A stretch of DNA of 64,000 nt from Hybos culiciformis (GCA_964007475.1 OZ023273.1:16009922-16073921); one strand, 5' to 3'. Shown: positions 26,691 through 42,000, counted from the stretch's first letter. The notes: generated by a model from the sequence alone, not told the origin. Numbers and translations are program-made.

Positions 26691-29600
26691 TAACTTTTTT
26701 TTTTTATAAATATAATATTATATTTTCTTATTCCTTAAAATTCTTATTTTTATTGTTGAATAAAAATTAAAAAAAAAAATGCTTTTTTTTTTCATTAAAA
26801 TATCTCGAATTTTTTTTTTTTCTACCTCATTCGATGAGCATTGCAAATCATTTAAATGTGCCGCAAAGATTATAATATTAATTTATTTAAAATTTTGCAT
26901 ACTTATGAAATCCGTATGAATTTTTAAATTATTGAGCACATGCTGAATATTTAATTATTATTAGTTTATCTCAAATTGCATAATTATATTGAAAACGCAT
27001 TAATTAAAATTATAAAATATATTGATTGCATGATACCTTGAAAATAATTTCTGTCATTGTGTATTATTATTTTTTTTACCCCTGCGTAATTTCTAAATAA
27101 AATTTATTATTCAATGTATTTAAAATGTTAACTTCTTAATTTGTTAGACCCAGTTTTTAATAACTACAAATATTACAAATAAAAAACTTTAATTAGAAAA
27201 TTTCGCATTTTTTTTATTTAAAAATCCTTTTATTATATGTTTTCATATAATTGTCTAACATTATGTATAATTTAATTAATTTATCTCTATTTGACATTAG
27301 TAAAGATTCATTTAACTTTTTTCTTTATATAACATTTTGTTCGAAAAAAATATTTGTATATGCAAAAGTTATATATTTATTTTGGTTTCAAATGAATTAT
27401 TATATTATCAGAAATTATATAATAAAAACAACACTTGTGCAATGAAATTTAGTCGAACTTTAAAATTATTTATGGAACTTTTATAGTTATAGTCCTTTTA
27501 TGTTGATCTGTCACAAGCTGTTAACTTTCATAGTCTATTTTGTATTTTTTTTATATTAAAAGTAGTTTTACATTATTTAAATTCACATATCAAATATTTT
27601 AGCTTTTGTTTGGGAAATAATATTTTATTTTGTAAAAAAAATAATAATTCTGAAGTTACATTCAAGTTACGTTTTACTTTACTGATGAAAAATAATTAAA
27701 TCATTAAAAGGCCACTAGGACTAGAGTGAAGTAAACTGTTCATTGAAATGCTCTATTGTAATTGGAACATATTCTGGATAGTGAGATATGATCGACAAAG
27801 TTACATATTCGATTTTAAATTAAACATTAATTTCTAATTTACGTTTGAGTTTTTTTTCAACCGACGCTAAGAATACATTCACTTTCGTAGTCAATCCAGC
27901 TTGCTAATTTTTGAAAGCTCTTTGTGATTATTTTATTTTAATCGCAGGAAAAGGCTTGATAAAATTATAAACCTTTTTATTCAATTTAACAAGGCGTACC
28001 AGAGCGTGATATATGAAATTTTAAAAATTACCACAAAATGACAATAAAGCAAAGTTTAACGATCAGATTGTATTTTCTTGATAAATTTTATTTTTAATAT
28101 TCGTTCTGTCCATAAATCTTATATAAAAAATGTATATATTATATTTTTAGTTAAATTTTATAAAGGACTTTTAAAGCTTTTTGCTCACAATTTTAAAAAC
28201 ATTTTTCAAATGCAATTAAAATATTATACGATTGCCTGTACTTCTAAAATACATAGTTTTTTTTTTATCAAAAACATTATTTTTTCTATCCAGCCATAAA
28301 TGAGAAACTAACATGAAATAGTGCAAAAAAAAAAGTCGACAAATAAACTGTTAAATCAAAAATGCAATTCACATGAAAACTAGTAATTTTTTTTTTTTTT
28401 TTCAAAATTTCTTGAAACAAAAACTTAAAGTTTAATTTAAATGTAGATTTTCATTGAATAAATATATTTATATCTTTAATGTATGTATGTACCTGTACGT
28501 AATGTTAAAATTCAAATAGTACCTAATAAATATGTATTTCTATACGTAATTTTCAAAGAAAAAAAAATTATATCTAATATGTTAAAAATTTTTTCTTCTA
28601 ACTTTAAATCTATAAATAAAGTAGTGTTTTTGTTAAAATTTTATTATAATAAAAAAACACTGCAATTGCTCAACATGCAAGACTATTAAATTTTTAAACA
28701 ATTAAGATCAATTGCAAAAATTGTTAAGGATTTCAAAATTTATAAAGTTTTAAGAATATCATTATTTATTTATTTGTATATTTTTCATTTTCAATAGATA
28801 AAAACTAAATCCAAATTTAACTTTAACAATAATTCTATTTTAATATTTTCAAGAATTATCAAATAATTCAAAGCTTTTAAAGTAATTTGAATCTAAATTA
28901 AGAAAATTTAATTTAAGAATTAGCCAAAATATAAATATAATAAATATTAATAAAATAATTATAAAATATCTATATAATAACACTTAATTACAAATATGTA
29001 AGTCACATTTCAGTCAGTTGATCTTAATTCCTGCTAAATAAAATACTGAATAATACAAGACCAATATTTTCAGATTTTGAAATTACACTTAAATTATCGA
29101 TAAAAATAAGTAAATTTAATAATAATTTATCAAGATACTATCAAACAAAATTAATTTAGCCTTTATCACCTCTCTAATCGTGTGTCATCCCTCTTATCGC
29201 AGCTAATATAAATATTTTCTCCACTATATGCAAGTATCGCTATCTTTTATCTTTTAACATAATCTTTCGAATTCAAATCTTAAAAATTAAAATAAAACTT
29301 ATCCTTCGACTGTCTTCAAAAACTTCCAAAAATAGACTTTATTAAAATCAAAAAATATTTTAGCGATTAAAAAAAAATAATAATAATTTCAAAATATTAA
29401 AAATATTTACATTTTTATTTTCTTCAAGGGTGCATTAATGATCGATCATGGTATTTACAAAAATAAAATTAAAATTGTTTCGTTAATTTCCCTTACAATA
29501 ATCCGAATAAAAACAAAAAAAATAATTATAAATAAACAAAACAAAATTATCTCATTTTAAATAATTTATTAAAGTAAAGAAAAAAAAAAGTGTTTAGTAT

Positions 29601-32600
29601 AATACATAATAAAATATAAGTTAAAATCATTTAACTTTTAATGGTAGATAGTTAAAAATTATCTTTAAGATCAGCCCCTTTTGCTCTTTTTTACAGGTTA
29701 AAATGGTTTTTTTTTTTACATATAAATGAAATATGTATCTTTTTTTCTTCCCGATATGTGGAATTTTACTTAATATAAATGAAAATGTATTAACAATATA
29801 TAATATGTAATTCAACGAAAAACAACAGAGTTACAGCAAAAAAAAAACACAACAGAAAGATCTAAATAGCACAATTCAAGGAAAGAGCGTTTACGTTTCA
29901 AATCAAAATGTCAGTCAAATTAAATGACAGCTCTAGCGGAGTGCTTTCGCTTTGGGTAAAATTTATATCAGCCTCGCAATATTATGGTTTTTTTTTTTTT
30001 TGTAAATTTGTTTTTTTTTTTTTATGTTAATCATTTACAAAAAGAGATAGAGTAAAATTAAAGTAAAATAAAATGATAAATAATTTTCTGGTATAGAAAT
30101 TATTTTGAATTTTTTTTATTTTCAGAAAATATAAAACTTTTTAAATAAAACAATCAAAATAATAATAAATATTTAATGCACATATTATGGATGCCTTTGA
30201 ATAGATTAATTTTTATTATACTTATTTGAAAATCATTAAGTTAAAGAATGATTTATTTTTTTAATAACAGAAATTAAATCATTAATTGATTATGGTTAAA
30301 TGAAATGCTTAAAAACTGTTTCAAAAGTCAAATTTCTTGAAATACAAGAATGGTTGATATCAATCCCACAAAAGAGCCTTTTAAAAAAATATTAGTTATG
30401 TAAAATTATATCTTAACAGAACAAACAACCAAGAAGTTTGGAGTTGATTATTCAAACAATTTTTGACTTTTTTGTGGCAAGAAAATTTTTTATTACTAAA
30501 AAAATAAAATTGAAATTTTCATTAAAAAAATTTAAAAAAATGTCTATCTAGCCATCTAGGCTTACGTTTTTTATTAATCATATTTCCCATAATTTTATAA
30601 TTAGCAATGTAATCATAACATTCTATTATTTAATGTTAATTCACAAACATCCTAAAACCTTGAGCCAATAGAGCCGATATATAATTGATTCGGAATCAGT
30701 GCTACAGATTTCGTTTGGATATGTTCTCAAAAGGTCAGACAGTAAGACTTCATTGAGATTACAAAACAATAATTCATTTTTTTTTATTTATGATTTTCAG
30801 GATAACATAGTTATTTACGAATGTCCTTAAAAGTTTCCGATTAAATTTTTCAATGTATATTATATATAGAATTTCTGTGCAATTTTTAGTGAAATCGATT
30901 CTTTTCTTTTAAATATTTAAAAGCCATCCTATATATCAGTTTTTATTTATGTGAACGGATGTAATTTTCGAGAGCTCTATCTTTGTTTTTGATTATTATT
31001 TATTTATATTTACGTAAATATATTATGTATAAACATTACATGAAGCAGTGTATTACTTAAGTCACTCATTCATTATTATTGCGTTATTATTATGTATAAT
31101 TTTAAAGTGAGCTTGGTGTTTTATTTTTCTTTTGCATTACTGTTGTTTAACGCCAAGTTAAACATTTTACTGTATAAATAAATATGTTATGGGTAAGAGC
31201 AAAATAAAAAAAAATTTTGAACATCTTTTTGCAATCATGTTTTACAAAATTTTTGTATTAATTTTTAACGTACAAAAACAAAAAACCTTCGCAAAGTAAT
31301 ATGCATTTCAAAAGTATTATAAAATGTATATTTAAATTATTTAAAAATAAAAAAAAAATAAAAAATTGGAAAATATAATAATAAAATAAAACTAAATTAA
31401 CTGACAGTAAAACCAGTGTTTCAGTTTACAATTAAAAAAAGTTCCTAATGTTAAAGGAAACTATTGTTATTGACCCTATTTTAAATGGTAGCCATTTAAA
31501 CTTAAAAAAATATCACAAAAACATTTTTGCTTATACACGTTCGAGTACCGACTGTTCGGTGAAAACAAAATTGTTCGATATTAAAATGTTGGCAGCCCAA
31601 AAGAAATTAAGTTTCGTTCTCTCTAATGAAAATAACTAATAAAATATTAAAAGTTAAACATATTTATTCAATTGTTTGTTATTACATATATTTTTTAATT
31701 CTTTCTTAATAATCATAACAACTAGTATGAAACTTTCACAAAGATTCCCTATTTAGTACTTAGCAATGACTTTTAATTTTATACAGAGTTTTAATATTTT
31801 TTCTGAAATATTTAAATTAATTTTTGGAATGCATATTTTTTCACATTGGTATACCTAATTATTAATAAATAAACATTTTAAATTTATTTACATTTACATG
31901 TTTTATTTTTAGACACATTAACATTGTTTATAAATTATTTAGTGAAATAATTGGTAAAATTTATCATGTAAAATGTGGAGTAATTAAAAATTTATGATAC
32001 AATGAGATAAAAATAAGTCCTTAGCTATGTGATTTTAACATTATCTCTCATATTTTTAGAACATCAGTTAGATTTAGAAGATGATTTTATGCTTTTAAAC
32101 ATATTCAGGGGTTTAATTAAGCCTCGTCCGTTCTATATATATAATATATATGTGTATAACATTCTCAAGTGACATACAAATACCTATGCTATTTTAAATA
32201 TGAAACAAAATTATAAATGTAACTTTTAATAGAAATATGTTAGAAAAATATATCTTACAAATGAGCGATGATACGTAAAGCTACAAATGTTTTGAAGTAA
32301 ATTTTATTTACATAGAGAATTTAATATTAGTATAAGGCTTTGTTTCTTGCAAATATATTTTAACTTTATTTCAAACATATATTATGGAAAATAGTCTCTT
32401 CATGTTGGCTAGAGATAGTCTCTAGCGTATACTGCGAAATGTTAATTTTTTCGGGTTATCATCCTCATAAAATTTCATAAACTTTAACTTTTTAACGTTG
32501 AGACTTTCTATAGTATGTGTCATATTATTTTGCTTGATCTTTTTGGAAAAAAATAAAGGATGTGATAAGTAAATTGTCGTTTCCAAAATTACGCACAAAC

Positions 32601-34371
32601 ACAAATGAAAAAAAAGACGGGCAAACACCAATTATGTCCAAACATTTTTTTTTTTTTCAGTTTCGGTTACAAAATTCGTTCAGCCTAGGTTCAAGAATTT
32701 AACTCCTTCTTATGTCTTTGTTATTAAATTTTACCGTATTATCGCATAAGATACAAAATGCTATTTTCGATTGAAAATCTCAAAAAAAGATCAATACATA
32801 CTTAATAAAATAAATCTTCCTCATCGTTTCTTATTTCCTAAAATTCGATTAGAGGATACATGTAATAATATAAGCAATTGTTTTCTTTAAACAACTTTGG
32901 TTTTGCAAGCTCCCTTTTTAATAAAGTAATATCAAGATGTTGTTCGAATAAGGTTTCGAGTAAAATCACCCCTCTTAATTACCCTTAAATGTACGAATAA
33001 CCAAAATAATAACTATTGTATATGAAATATGTGCGTTTTATGTCTCGTATAGTCTCAGGCATTTGGTTTAAAAATATTAAAATTTATCTTATTCATTTTT
33101 AGTTATTTGCTTCAAATTTCCTATCGGGCAATAGCAAAACTACAAATAAATTTATACCTGTATAAAAGAAATATTTCATTATACATATACATAGTACGTA
33201 TATTATATTCATGCGCACATCATGTTTTCATCATTTTTTCCAATGAATAAGAAAAAACATTATTTTGACAAAAAAAAAATGTAAAATACTCTCTTTAAAT
33301 GCTATCCACCGTAAGAAAAAAACTTGTTTTGAAAATTAAAAGTAACTTAAAATTCCAAAAATTTTAACATTATAATTTTTTTTTCTAATTTCGAAAATGT
33401 TAAATTATAAACCATATAAAAAACCAATAAAAATTATAAATATTCAACTTAAAAAACAAACTGAACCTACATCGATTAATATCTCAAGTTAAATAAAAGG
33501 AAGTAAAAAGAAAAACATGTGAGAGCATATAAATAAATGCCATATCAGTTTCACTTCAAATAACAAAATTTTTTATTATTATGCTCACATTATGATGTAA
33601 AATAAAGGTCTTGAGAGTTTTTTTTTTTATTCACGTTTTGCTGTTTTTCAAAAATATACAACACATTTTATTACAAGTGCTCACAATTTGATGGATATCA
33701 ATGTTACCGCCCAATTTTCAATATGGCCTGACATATGATTGGAAGTCAAGAATGATATAAGGCGGTTTTATTATATTGTTGAATAATTTTTAGTTAAGAC
33801 CTTAATAGTTACCAATGAAGTAATTGTTTTATTACTAAATATAATAATATAATGTTTTTTTTAATTTGCTTTTAATTCTATTTGAATAATTTTATTTGAA
33901 AAAACTATTTTATTGCCTAATTGACAAATCGAATTATGTTTTTTTGATACAAAAGTATATTTAATGTTAAGATTTTCTTGTTTTATTTTCAAAAAAGTTA
34001 AATAACAACCTCATAAATATGAGATTATAGATTTTAGAGATGAGTGACGATATAATATCACTACAATCCTATTTTCCACAAATTTTTTAACAAAAATTTT
34101 TTTTTTAGGAATTAAGACAAGCTATATTAACATCCTTTTAACTTTCTCATCATAATATTACCTTTTGTAATATTTTTTACATGACTATTGTACATACTCG
34201 ATCGTATAGTAGATATAGATCAAAATTTACAATAACATAGAGAACGTTTTTAAATCTTTTATTTTAAATTATGATATTTTATATTTATATTTGATGATTT
34301 CATTTTACAAACCACTGCAGCAAAAATCTAGTTATACAGTAAAGTCAAATAATATACGTTAAAATAATTGT

Positions 34372-34558
34372 TAGAGTACGATTCAAATCACTTAACCAAT
34401 CCGTTATGCAAAGCTTTCCCTTTCCATTACAAAATTCCATACAAAATTTAGGGGAAATTATTTAAGAAAAAAGCTCATGCAAATTTTGTATGGAATTTTG
34501 TAATGGAAAGGGAAAGCTTTGCATAACGGATTGGTCAAGTGATTTGAATCGTACTCTA
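34372..34558. mobile_element. TA-flanked fold-back MITE (Tc1/mariner-like)
   Basis: The element runs from GAGTACGATTC at 34374 to GAATCGTACTC at 34556 and is bounded on both sides by TA, the target duplication of Tc1/mariner-type elements. The two arms (34374-34449 and 34481-34556) are 76 nt long and match at 75 positions; the one mismatch is CTTAACC against CTTGACC. A 31-nt spacer separates them. There is no coding capacity, so it would need a transposase supplied elsewhere. The near-identity of the arms suggests a young insertion or arm homogenisation. If transcribed it would form a long hairpin RNA. Confidence 0.88.
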
Positions 34559-35838
34559 TGGTTCTAGCCAAGCTATGAACATTTTTGAACATTTTTTCTT
34601 TCAAGATAAAAGCCAAAAACTAACAATTTGAGCAGTATTTAATCTGAGGTTTTGTCTATAATTTTATCACGTGAGAAAATAAAAAGAAAACTTGTAATTA
34701 TAAAGTGTATAACATTTGAAGAAAAATAGATTTATTCATCATAAAGATGCCTTTATAATATACATACTAACACTAACTACAATTGAAAATATTTTTAACA
34801 GCTCATATTATCTTCTCCTGTGATGATAATTAATATTGTTGAGTGTTGAGAAAAATTGCATTGTAAGTATAAAATTTTAAAAATCGGGATTCTCAATGAT
34901 GTTCAAACTTATGTTAAGTTGATTGTGTATAGTTAATTTTGAATATTAGCCTCAAATGGTATTGATTGATTTTTTTGTTCTGTTCTGATCTGCATGAATA
35001 TCAATATATTTATAGTTTTTTAATGATTAACATGGTTAAAAAATCTAGATCTTCGAAACTATCATTTGAAATATTTACTCAACCGTGCTAAAAAATTTTA
35101 ATTAAAATTTTTTTGGACATGAAAACTTCCTGATGACTATGTAATCTGCTTCATATAATAATTATTTGCTATCCTACGGTTATTTTTACTTAATAATTTT
35201 TTTAAATCAAGAATTTTTGATTTTCATTTTTTTAGGTTTGCTTTAGAAAAATTACTTATTTTACGATTTCAAAGTTAACTTCATAAATTTCTCAGATCTT
35301 TGCAAAAAAAAAAAAAGCTCAATCAATTTACATTACCTTCAACTTTTTTTTTGCATAAAAATATCTTTTCTTTAATAATAAATTATTTCTATATTTATGA
35401 AAAACAATACTCAATTCATAGTTTCTTTAGAAAACTTTCAATAAGAATTCTTCAATTCAACCTTTTATAGCTAAAAATTACCATTTCAAAAATCAATCGG
35501 GTATTACCTTTTAAAACCAACTATTTTGTTGGCCAAATATAATACAAAATGAAAATGTTTCAAATTCATTCTATATCAAATGTAGTAACAGAACCTGAAG
35601 CAATGGACAATTATATAACTATTTATTTATGACAAATTTTATTTTTTCGTACGTAGATTTTCTTGAACTTACGTTGCTTATAACTTATAGCAACAGTTCC
35701 GTACGCATATCATTAGTTGTACTTTAAGCTGAGGCGAGTGATACACTTAGCCGAAACATATCTATTAATATTCTTTTTGAGTTAATAGATTTTTTTAATA
35801 AAATTTCTAAACTTTCAGATAAATGACTATTTGAAGTA
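34559..35838. other. AT-rich non-coding DNA
   Basis: No gene or element was recognised between the two fold-back elements. Confidence 0.7.
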
Positions 35839-36079
35839 TATATATGTTACGGGAAATGTGCTAATTCCGGTAAATGTGAGTTTACTTTTGGTAAATGTCA
35901 ATATTACAGTACATTTACCCGCCCGCCACCCCGCACTCCCCTATTTGGATAAGGGGTACCCCCTCTACGCCCTCCGCAAAAATGGAGCCAATCGGGCCGG
36001 TAAATGTAATGTAATTTTAAAATTAATGGTTTTTAAACTCACATTTACCGGAATTCGCACATTTCCCGTAACATATATA
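35839..36079. mobile_element. Non-autonomous DNA element with 46-bp inverted ends and GC-rich core
   Basis: The ends 35839-35884 and 36034-36079 are inverted repeats of 46 nt with a single mismatch (CTAATTCC against CGAATTCC). GGTAAATGT or its complement occurs five times (35869, 35890, 35911, 35999, 36041), so the same short word also lies subterminally. The core is strongly C-rich on the plus strand, with CCCGCCCGCC and a CCCCT-9 nt-AGGGG hairpin. Because the flanks are TATATA-rich the target duplication cannot be fixed, so the superfamily is unresolved. The 84-codon ORF through it is a by-product of the palindrome. Confidence 0.8.
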
Positions 36080-39000
36080 CTATAAAAGTATAAAATTGTA
36101 ATAGACTAATAAACAGTTTTGTTTGATATTCTCTGGTTGGATTCGTGTTCCATTTTCTCTTTCTGGATGGATTTTTCGTAGTTTTCCGTAGTGAATTAAA
36201 ACTTGAATTTAAACAGAAAAGTTTTGGTTGATTTTCGGTTCTAACGACGACGTCCTGAATATGAATAAGAAGCTTCTAATAAAGTTGTATGAAAAAACAC
36301 AAAATCTATTTACCATTAATAATAGGTCACCAGATTGAAATTTACCACGCTTAGACCTCCGCTAGTCCTACAAAAGCGGAAATTTTAAATGAGGTGAACA
36401 TAGTTGTAATTTTTTTAATGGTTTGAGACGTTTAATTAATGTTTCGTTTAGGACAAAAAAAAAGTTTAATTAAAAAAATTGAAAAATATAAAACACCGCC
36501 TTCTGTTTAACATTGTTTACATGAGCTACAAGCATGAAGACGTAAACGAAATTTTCCACATTAAACTTAATTCGTTTTGAAGATTATGTTTACAACAAAA
36601 AATTAAGTTTCAATCAACACACTTCGTTCAATTTAAGCCTTCATCTGAAAGACTCCAACTTTTAAATTCTCTTAAATTAAAAAAGTGGACAAACACCACA
36701 GGCGCAATCACATATTTAGAAATTTGATACTTAGATAAATTTATAAAAATTTCGAAAACATAATCAAATCATCGTTCAAAAATGTTAAACATTAAAACAG
36801 TCAAATTTTCAAAAAAATATTCAATATATAAAATTTAATAGATAAAGGTGTTTATTTCAAATTTTAACTTAATGGCAATATTATATTTTTATTATTTTAA
36901 TAATACTTGGAATAAGTGAATTTCTGATTCGTCAGAAATTCCAGCTACTTCAGCTTTGATGTGAAAATAAATATATGTTATGTATTTATATAAATTTTAT
37001 ATATTATAAACTTCTATGTAATTTTTATTATTTTATCAACGGCAAAAAGAATTAATGTCTTTGATATACAATTGTAATCCTAAATGGTTCATTGTAATAC
37101 CAACTCAAAATGGATATAAATCTTCATCATTTGATGGCCTTAAGAAGTTAAGCCGCTTCGCAGATTTAAAAAAAAAACGATGGCGGCACCTTAAAATTAT
37201 AGTATATACTTTTGTTGTTTTTTTTTTCAATATATATGTAAGGTGTACGTATAAGTATAAAAAACTAAAAACCAATTATTTTTTATAAAATGTTTCATTT
37301 TAAAGGACACCAATAACAACAATGAAGAAAGTTGATGAGAATTATAACTAAAATGTTTACCATAATATTTTTTGTGTACTATTTTTATTAAGGTACCTGT
37401 CATAAATTGTTCATGAATTAAGTAATTGAAGGCGTAGATTATAAAGCAAAGTTTTTGGGAAATTGAGTTAAGAATTAAGAATTTGATGTACTTGTGTGTA
37501 TACATAACATAATAAAAGCATAGGATTCTATATTAGAAAATCAATTTTTGTGTGCAAAAATTTAATTTTTAAAATGTTATTTAAATTATATGTAGTTAAA
37601 TTATATGTAGTTAAAAACTCTTCTTTTTCATAAATAAACCATTGAATTTAAAATGAAGACAATTGAATTTAAAGTTCTACAATAATTTTACTCCAAAACA
37701 TTTGTACCATCATTTACACATACTTGAATACATCATCTTTTTTTAAACTTATTATTAAAATCGAAATTCGAATAACACATCAAATATTTTCTTCTCATCT
37801 AAAGTTTTAAATTTCATATCACGTGTAATCATGTTTCGTAGTTTACTTATAAAAGACCTCAGACGGTCACAAGACATTTGAACTAAAAATTATAAAGTTG
37901 ATCGCTTCAAGAGGGACCTCTATTTATTACACCTATATAGATATTAACTTTCTCCTAAAAAAAATCAATTACACTCTATTCATATAATATTAATTATATT
38001 TTCATAACTTAAAATAAAATCATAAAAAAGCCTTTTTTAAATCTATAAACTCGTACAACTGAATATGAAATTAAATAAAATCATAATTCATTATAAATCA
38101 AACATTAAGTAGTATATTATATACCTAGTGTAATTATTCATTTATATGAAACTATATTATCTGTCTAGTAATATCATTTATATGATCAACAGGTATTTTT
38201 CTATAAAATTTATGACTTTTTAAGTAAGTGAATGAACGCAGCCGCCACCACCAGCGCAAAAATATAAAAAAAAAATAAGGAAGAGAATATAAATTTTATT
38301 TAATAGTTTTAGGTGTTTTTGTTATTTTTGTTTTCGTTTTTGTTTTTGTTTTTAATTTTATTTGTCTTCCTTCATTTGGAAGAACCAATTTTATTCGTGC
38401 TAACGTGAGAATACCACAAATAAATCGACAATGAAAAGACAATTTTTCAAAAATTCTGTTTGCTTGAACATTTTTTTGTGAATATCTGTTTAATTTTTTA
38501 ATAAAGTTGTTAATTTTCTTTTATAACATATATTAAGTTTAGATAAAAAATTTAAATGTTGAATATAGTTTGTTTGGGTGTTCGATCATCGTTCATTTGG
38601 TTATTTGTAATTGATTTTTTTAATACTTGACCATACTTTTTAAGTTGAGAGGTTCGAAATTATACGATATAATTTTTAGAAGAGTTGCAATGAATTAAAA
38701 TGTTTTCTTAGCTTAGTTTAAAAGCTGTATTATTAAAATTCTAGTGTAGTCACATTTAGGCTTTGCAGATAAAATCATTGAAATAAGAATAAAAGATAAA
38801 ATCATTGAAATAAGAATAATGAAAGAATGTATACACCTAAAACTTCATAATGACGAGTCTATTTACCTTATTTTCTATCTCGTTTCTTTTTTTTTACAAG
38901 TATTGCCTTATTCATAATTTTATATGAACATATATCAAAATGTGATTTACAAAAAAAAAAAATATTTATGTGATATTTATTAGGTTAAAAAATTGATTTA

Positions 39001-42000
39001 TGATTTTAAAAAATGCTCATATAAATTTTATTAAAACCAAAAAAAAAAATTTATTATTCGTATATAAAAAAGAGGAAATTAAGCATTTTTAAGTGCAAGA
39101 TACTTGCTGGTTAAATAAAAACAAAATTTATCTCATGTTTTAATCTTGAATTTATGTAATTATATAATTACATGTTTTTTATTTTAATTTATTTATGTCT
39201 TTTTGTGCATAATATATTTAGTTTTCTCACAAACAGTAGTTACAATGTCAGTTTTTTTTTTATATATATTAGTTTGACTTTTTTTTTTTTTCTGTGGCCA
39301 AATTAAGTGATGAAGGCGTTTTTATGAATTATATGTATATTTTATCTTTTTTAAGAATTAGTTGTTTTGTTGATAAATTTAGGCAATTTTTATCTTTGTT
39401 TAATAGTTTTTTTTTTTCGTTATGAATGTTTACGTTTTATGTGAAACGACAATAATAAATTTTGATAGCTAAGTATATAGTGACAACATTATTCCAAACC
39501 AACAATTAAAAGAAATATTATTAAAAACGGATGAATGAATTTTTGTAAATAAACCACAAAAAAAAAATAAAAAAAATTAGATTAATGTTAAAACGTATTA
39601 ACTGGAATTATTCGTAAATATTTACAAATTCAGAAGTTAAATGAAATATTATGTAGAAAACCAAGCTCTTAATAATAGCAAAACACAGAAACATAGTTTA
39701 TTTGGCTTCTTAATCATTTTCACATTATGAACTGCAAGCGGAGCATTGTTCTGACAAGCTAATAATCCACAGAAAATAAACTTTTTCATTTTCAAACTTA
39801 ATACAAAATTGAGTATATACATCATTAGGCCAACATTTGGCAAAAATAATTATTGAAGCTAGAGTTAAATATTTACAAATAAACATTACTTGATCCTGAG
39901 ATCATATAAAATCAATGACCTTAATATAAATTTCTTATTTATAATCAGCTAGATTAAAAAAAAACAATTTTTTTTTTTTTACATGACCAACTTTATGTTT
40001 ATAGTGCAACACTGACCTCATGGTTGGCAATTCTTCTGCCCTATGGGGTTACATTAAAATTATTATTACAAATACCTTAATATCATAAACTATCTTTATT
40101 TCCATTTTATTTTAGTTTCTATATTTTATTAAAAAACTCAGAGGCACGAAATTTATGTCTTTAATATATCTTATATTTGGATTTATATTTTGAAACCTTT
40201 TAATTCTTAAATATTATTACCACCTCCACTGTACGTGTACAATGTACATACATAGTTCTCAAATAAAACATCGAAAAAAATTTATTAAACAAATTATCAG
40301 AGATAAAATGTGTGCTCATAAATATAGCATTATGATGTTAAAGTTACTGTTAGGGTTCATAGACCAATTTATACAAGAATAAAATGAGATGAGATGAACA
40401 GTCTTAAAATAAGTGACTAATGGAAGGAAACCCAACCCTTAAAAAATTCATTCTTTTTCATTCCTTTATTTGGCGCTTTCAGTTAAGGTTTACGAGAAAC
40501 AAAATATGTATAAAAAAAGATTAAATATGACCAGTGACTTACTTATATCTGAATACTGGAAGACTAAAATCGGTATGTATGTATTTGAAATCTGTAAGAC
40601 TCTGTGGAGGACTCCTAAGTTTTTTGTAAATTCGATCAGCTTACAGCACAAAGATGTATTAAGTCTTTATATAGCTTAAGATGCTCATGAAAACTATCTA
40701 TAATAACATTTTTGCTATGCACACATATACGTTTTTTTTAAATTAAAATCATATTATTTTCCTTAACCATAAAATTAAAAGAAAAAAAATCATGTTTTAA
40801 GATCAACTTCTGATTCAAAATGGAATACAAAATAATGTACCCCCAAGATATTTTTCTGTTCTGATTGCGATATGGATTGTAGAAGAACTTCTGGAAAAAA
40901 GTTAAAAAAAAAAAAATACCTAAATAAAAAAATAAAAAATATATAAATTATTTAAATAAAAAGCTAAATTATTTTGTGCTTCCATGCGCTCAACATGATA
41001 AAATCTCCTCATGCAATCAAAAATACGTTATGAAAAATCAAAAAGAGAAAAACAAAAACAAAATTATGAATAAATTTATTACAATTAGAAAATTTTCTAA
41101 TTCGGTAGCAATTTTTAAATCTAGTTAATTTTTTTTTTTTTTCTTCATTTTTACATTTAGTAGACTTTGAAAGAGAAACGTTTTGATTAATTATTAACAT
41201 TTCTTTTTTTTTATATTTAATATAAAATTTTATCTGAAAATTATCAATAGTTATACGAATTTTTACAAAACATTCTTACTCACAGGCTGTATCAAAATTC
41301 TGTGGCCTTAAATTTAGCAGGAAAAAAAAATTGAAACTAAAAAGAAAAATTTAATTTAATTTTAATACAAAATTTATAAGAAATGTTCTGTAGGCTCAAT
41401 CTCAATATTAAAAAAAAATCAGTTTGATCTCATTTTGTTTCAACAACCCACACAATTGGATTAATAATATTTTATTATTATCTCGTAATTACCTAAGATT
41501 TTGATGGGCCAGTTTATTTTAATAAACATATTTTATTCAAAATTTTGAAATTAAGTACCTTGGAAATTAAGAATATAAGTGCTACCGACTATTTTTTGTA
41601 AATTACAAAAACCTACTTTTATGATTTTTCTATAAATAAAGTTATTTTTTGTACACAGTAAAAGAGAATTTCAGTAAAAACATACCTACGAGTATAATGT
41701 ACGTATGTATATAAACATAATCCTACTAAGACTAAGTTTAATATAAATTTGATAATAAAGATCACATAAAATATCAAAATTTTAAATTATTTCCGAATAA
41801 AAATGGTTTTAAATTTTATATTGTTGTTTTGTTTTATTTTTAGCAAGAATTATGTATTCAATTTTTTAAGTTAAAAAACTGAAATAATTCTTGATTTTGA
41901 TCAGCTTTACAATCGATTAGATTTAAATACACCAAATATAAATTTCGTTTTGAAAAGAAGAAATATATCTTTTTTAAGGTTATTTATGCCAAGATTTGAT

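Larger units (their letters stand above)
16066..34371. other. AT-rich non-coding DNA
   Basis: About 18 kb without a supported gene. It holds simple repeats, a few short hairpins and some less AT-rich islands, such as the regulatory candidate near 26.6 kb. Short ORFs have the composition expected of random AT-rich DNA. It could be intergenic or part of a giant intron; no splice-flanked conserved exon was recognised. Confidence 0.65.

Noticed and set aside
31448..31639. 63-codon ORF with less biased composition
   Set aside because: No family resemblance, no promoter or splice context; chance ORFs of this size are common here.
35831..36085. 84-codon plus-strand ORF
   Set aside because: It follows the ends of an inverted-repeat element and its two halves are translations of complementary arms.
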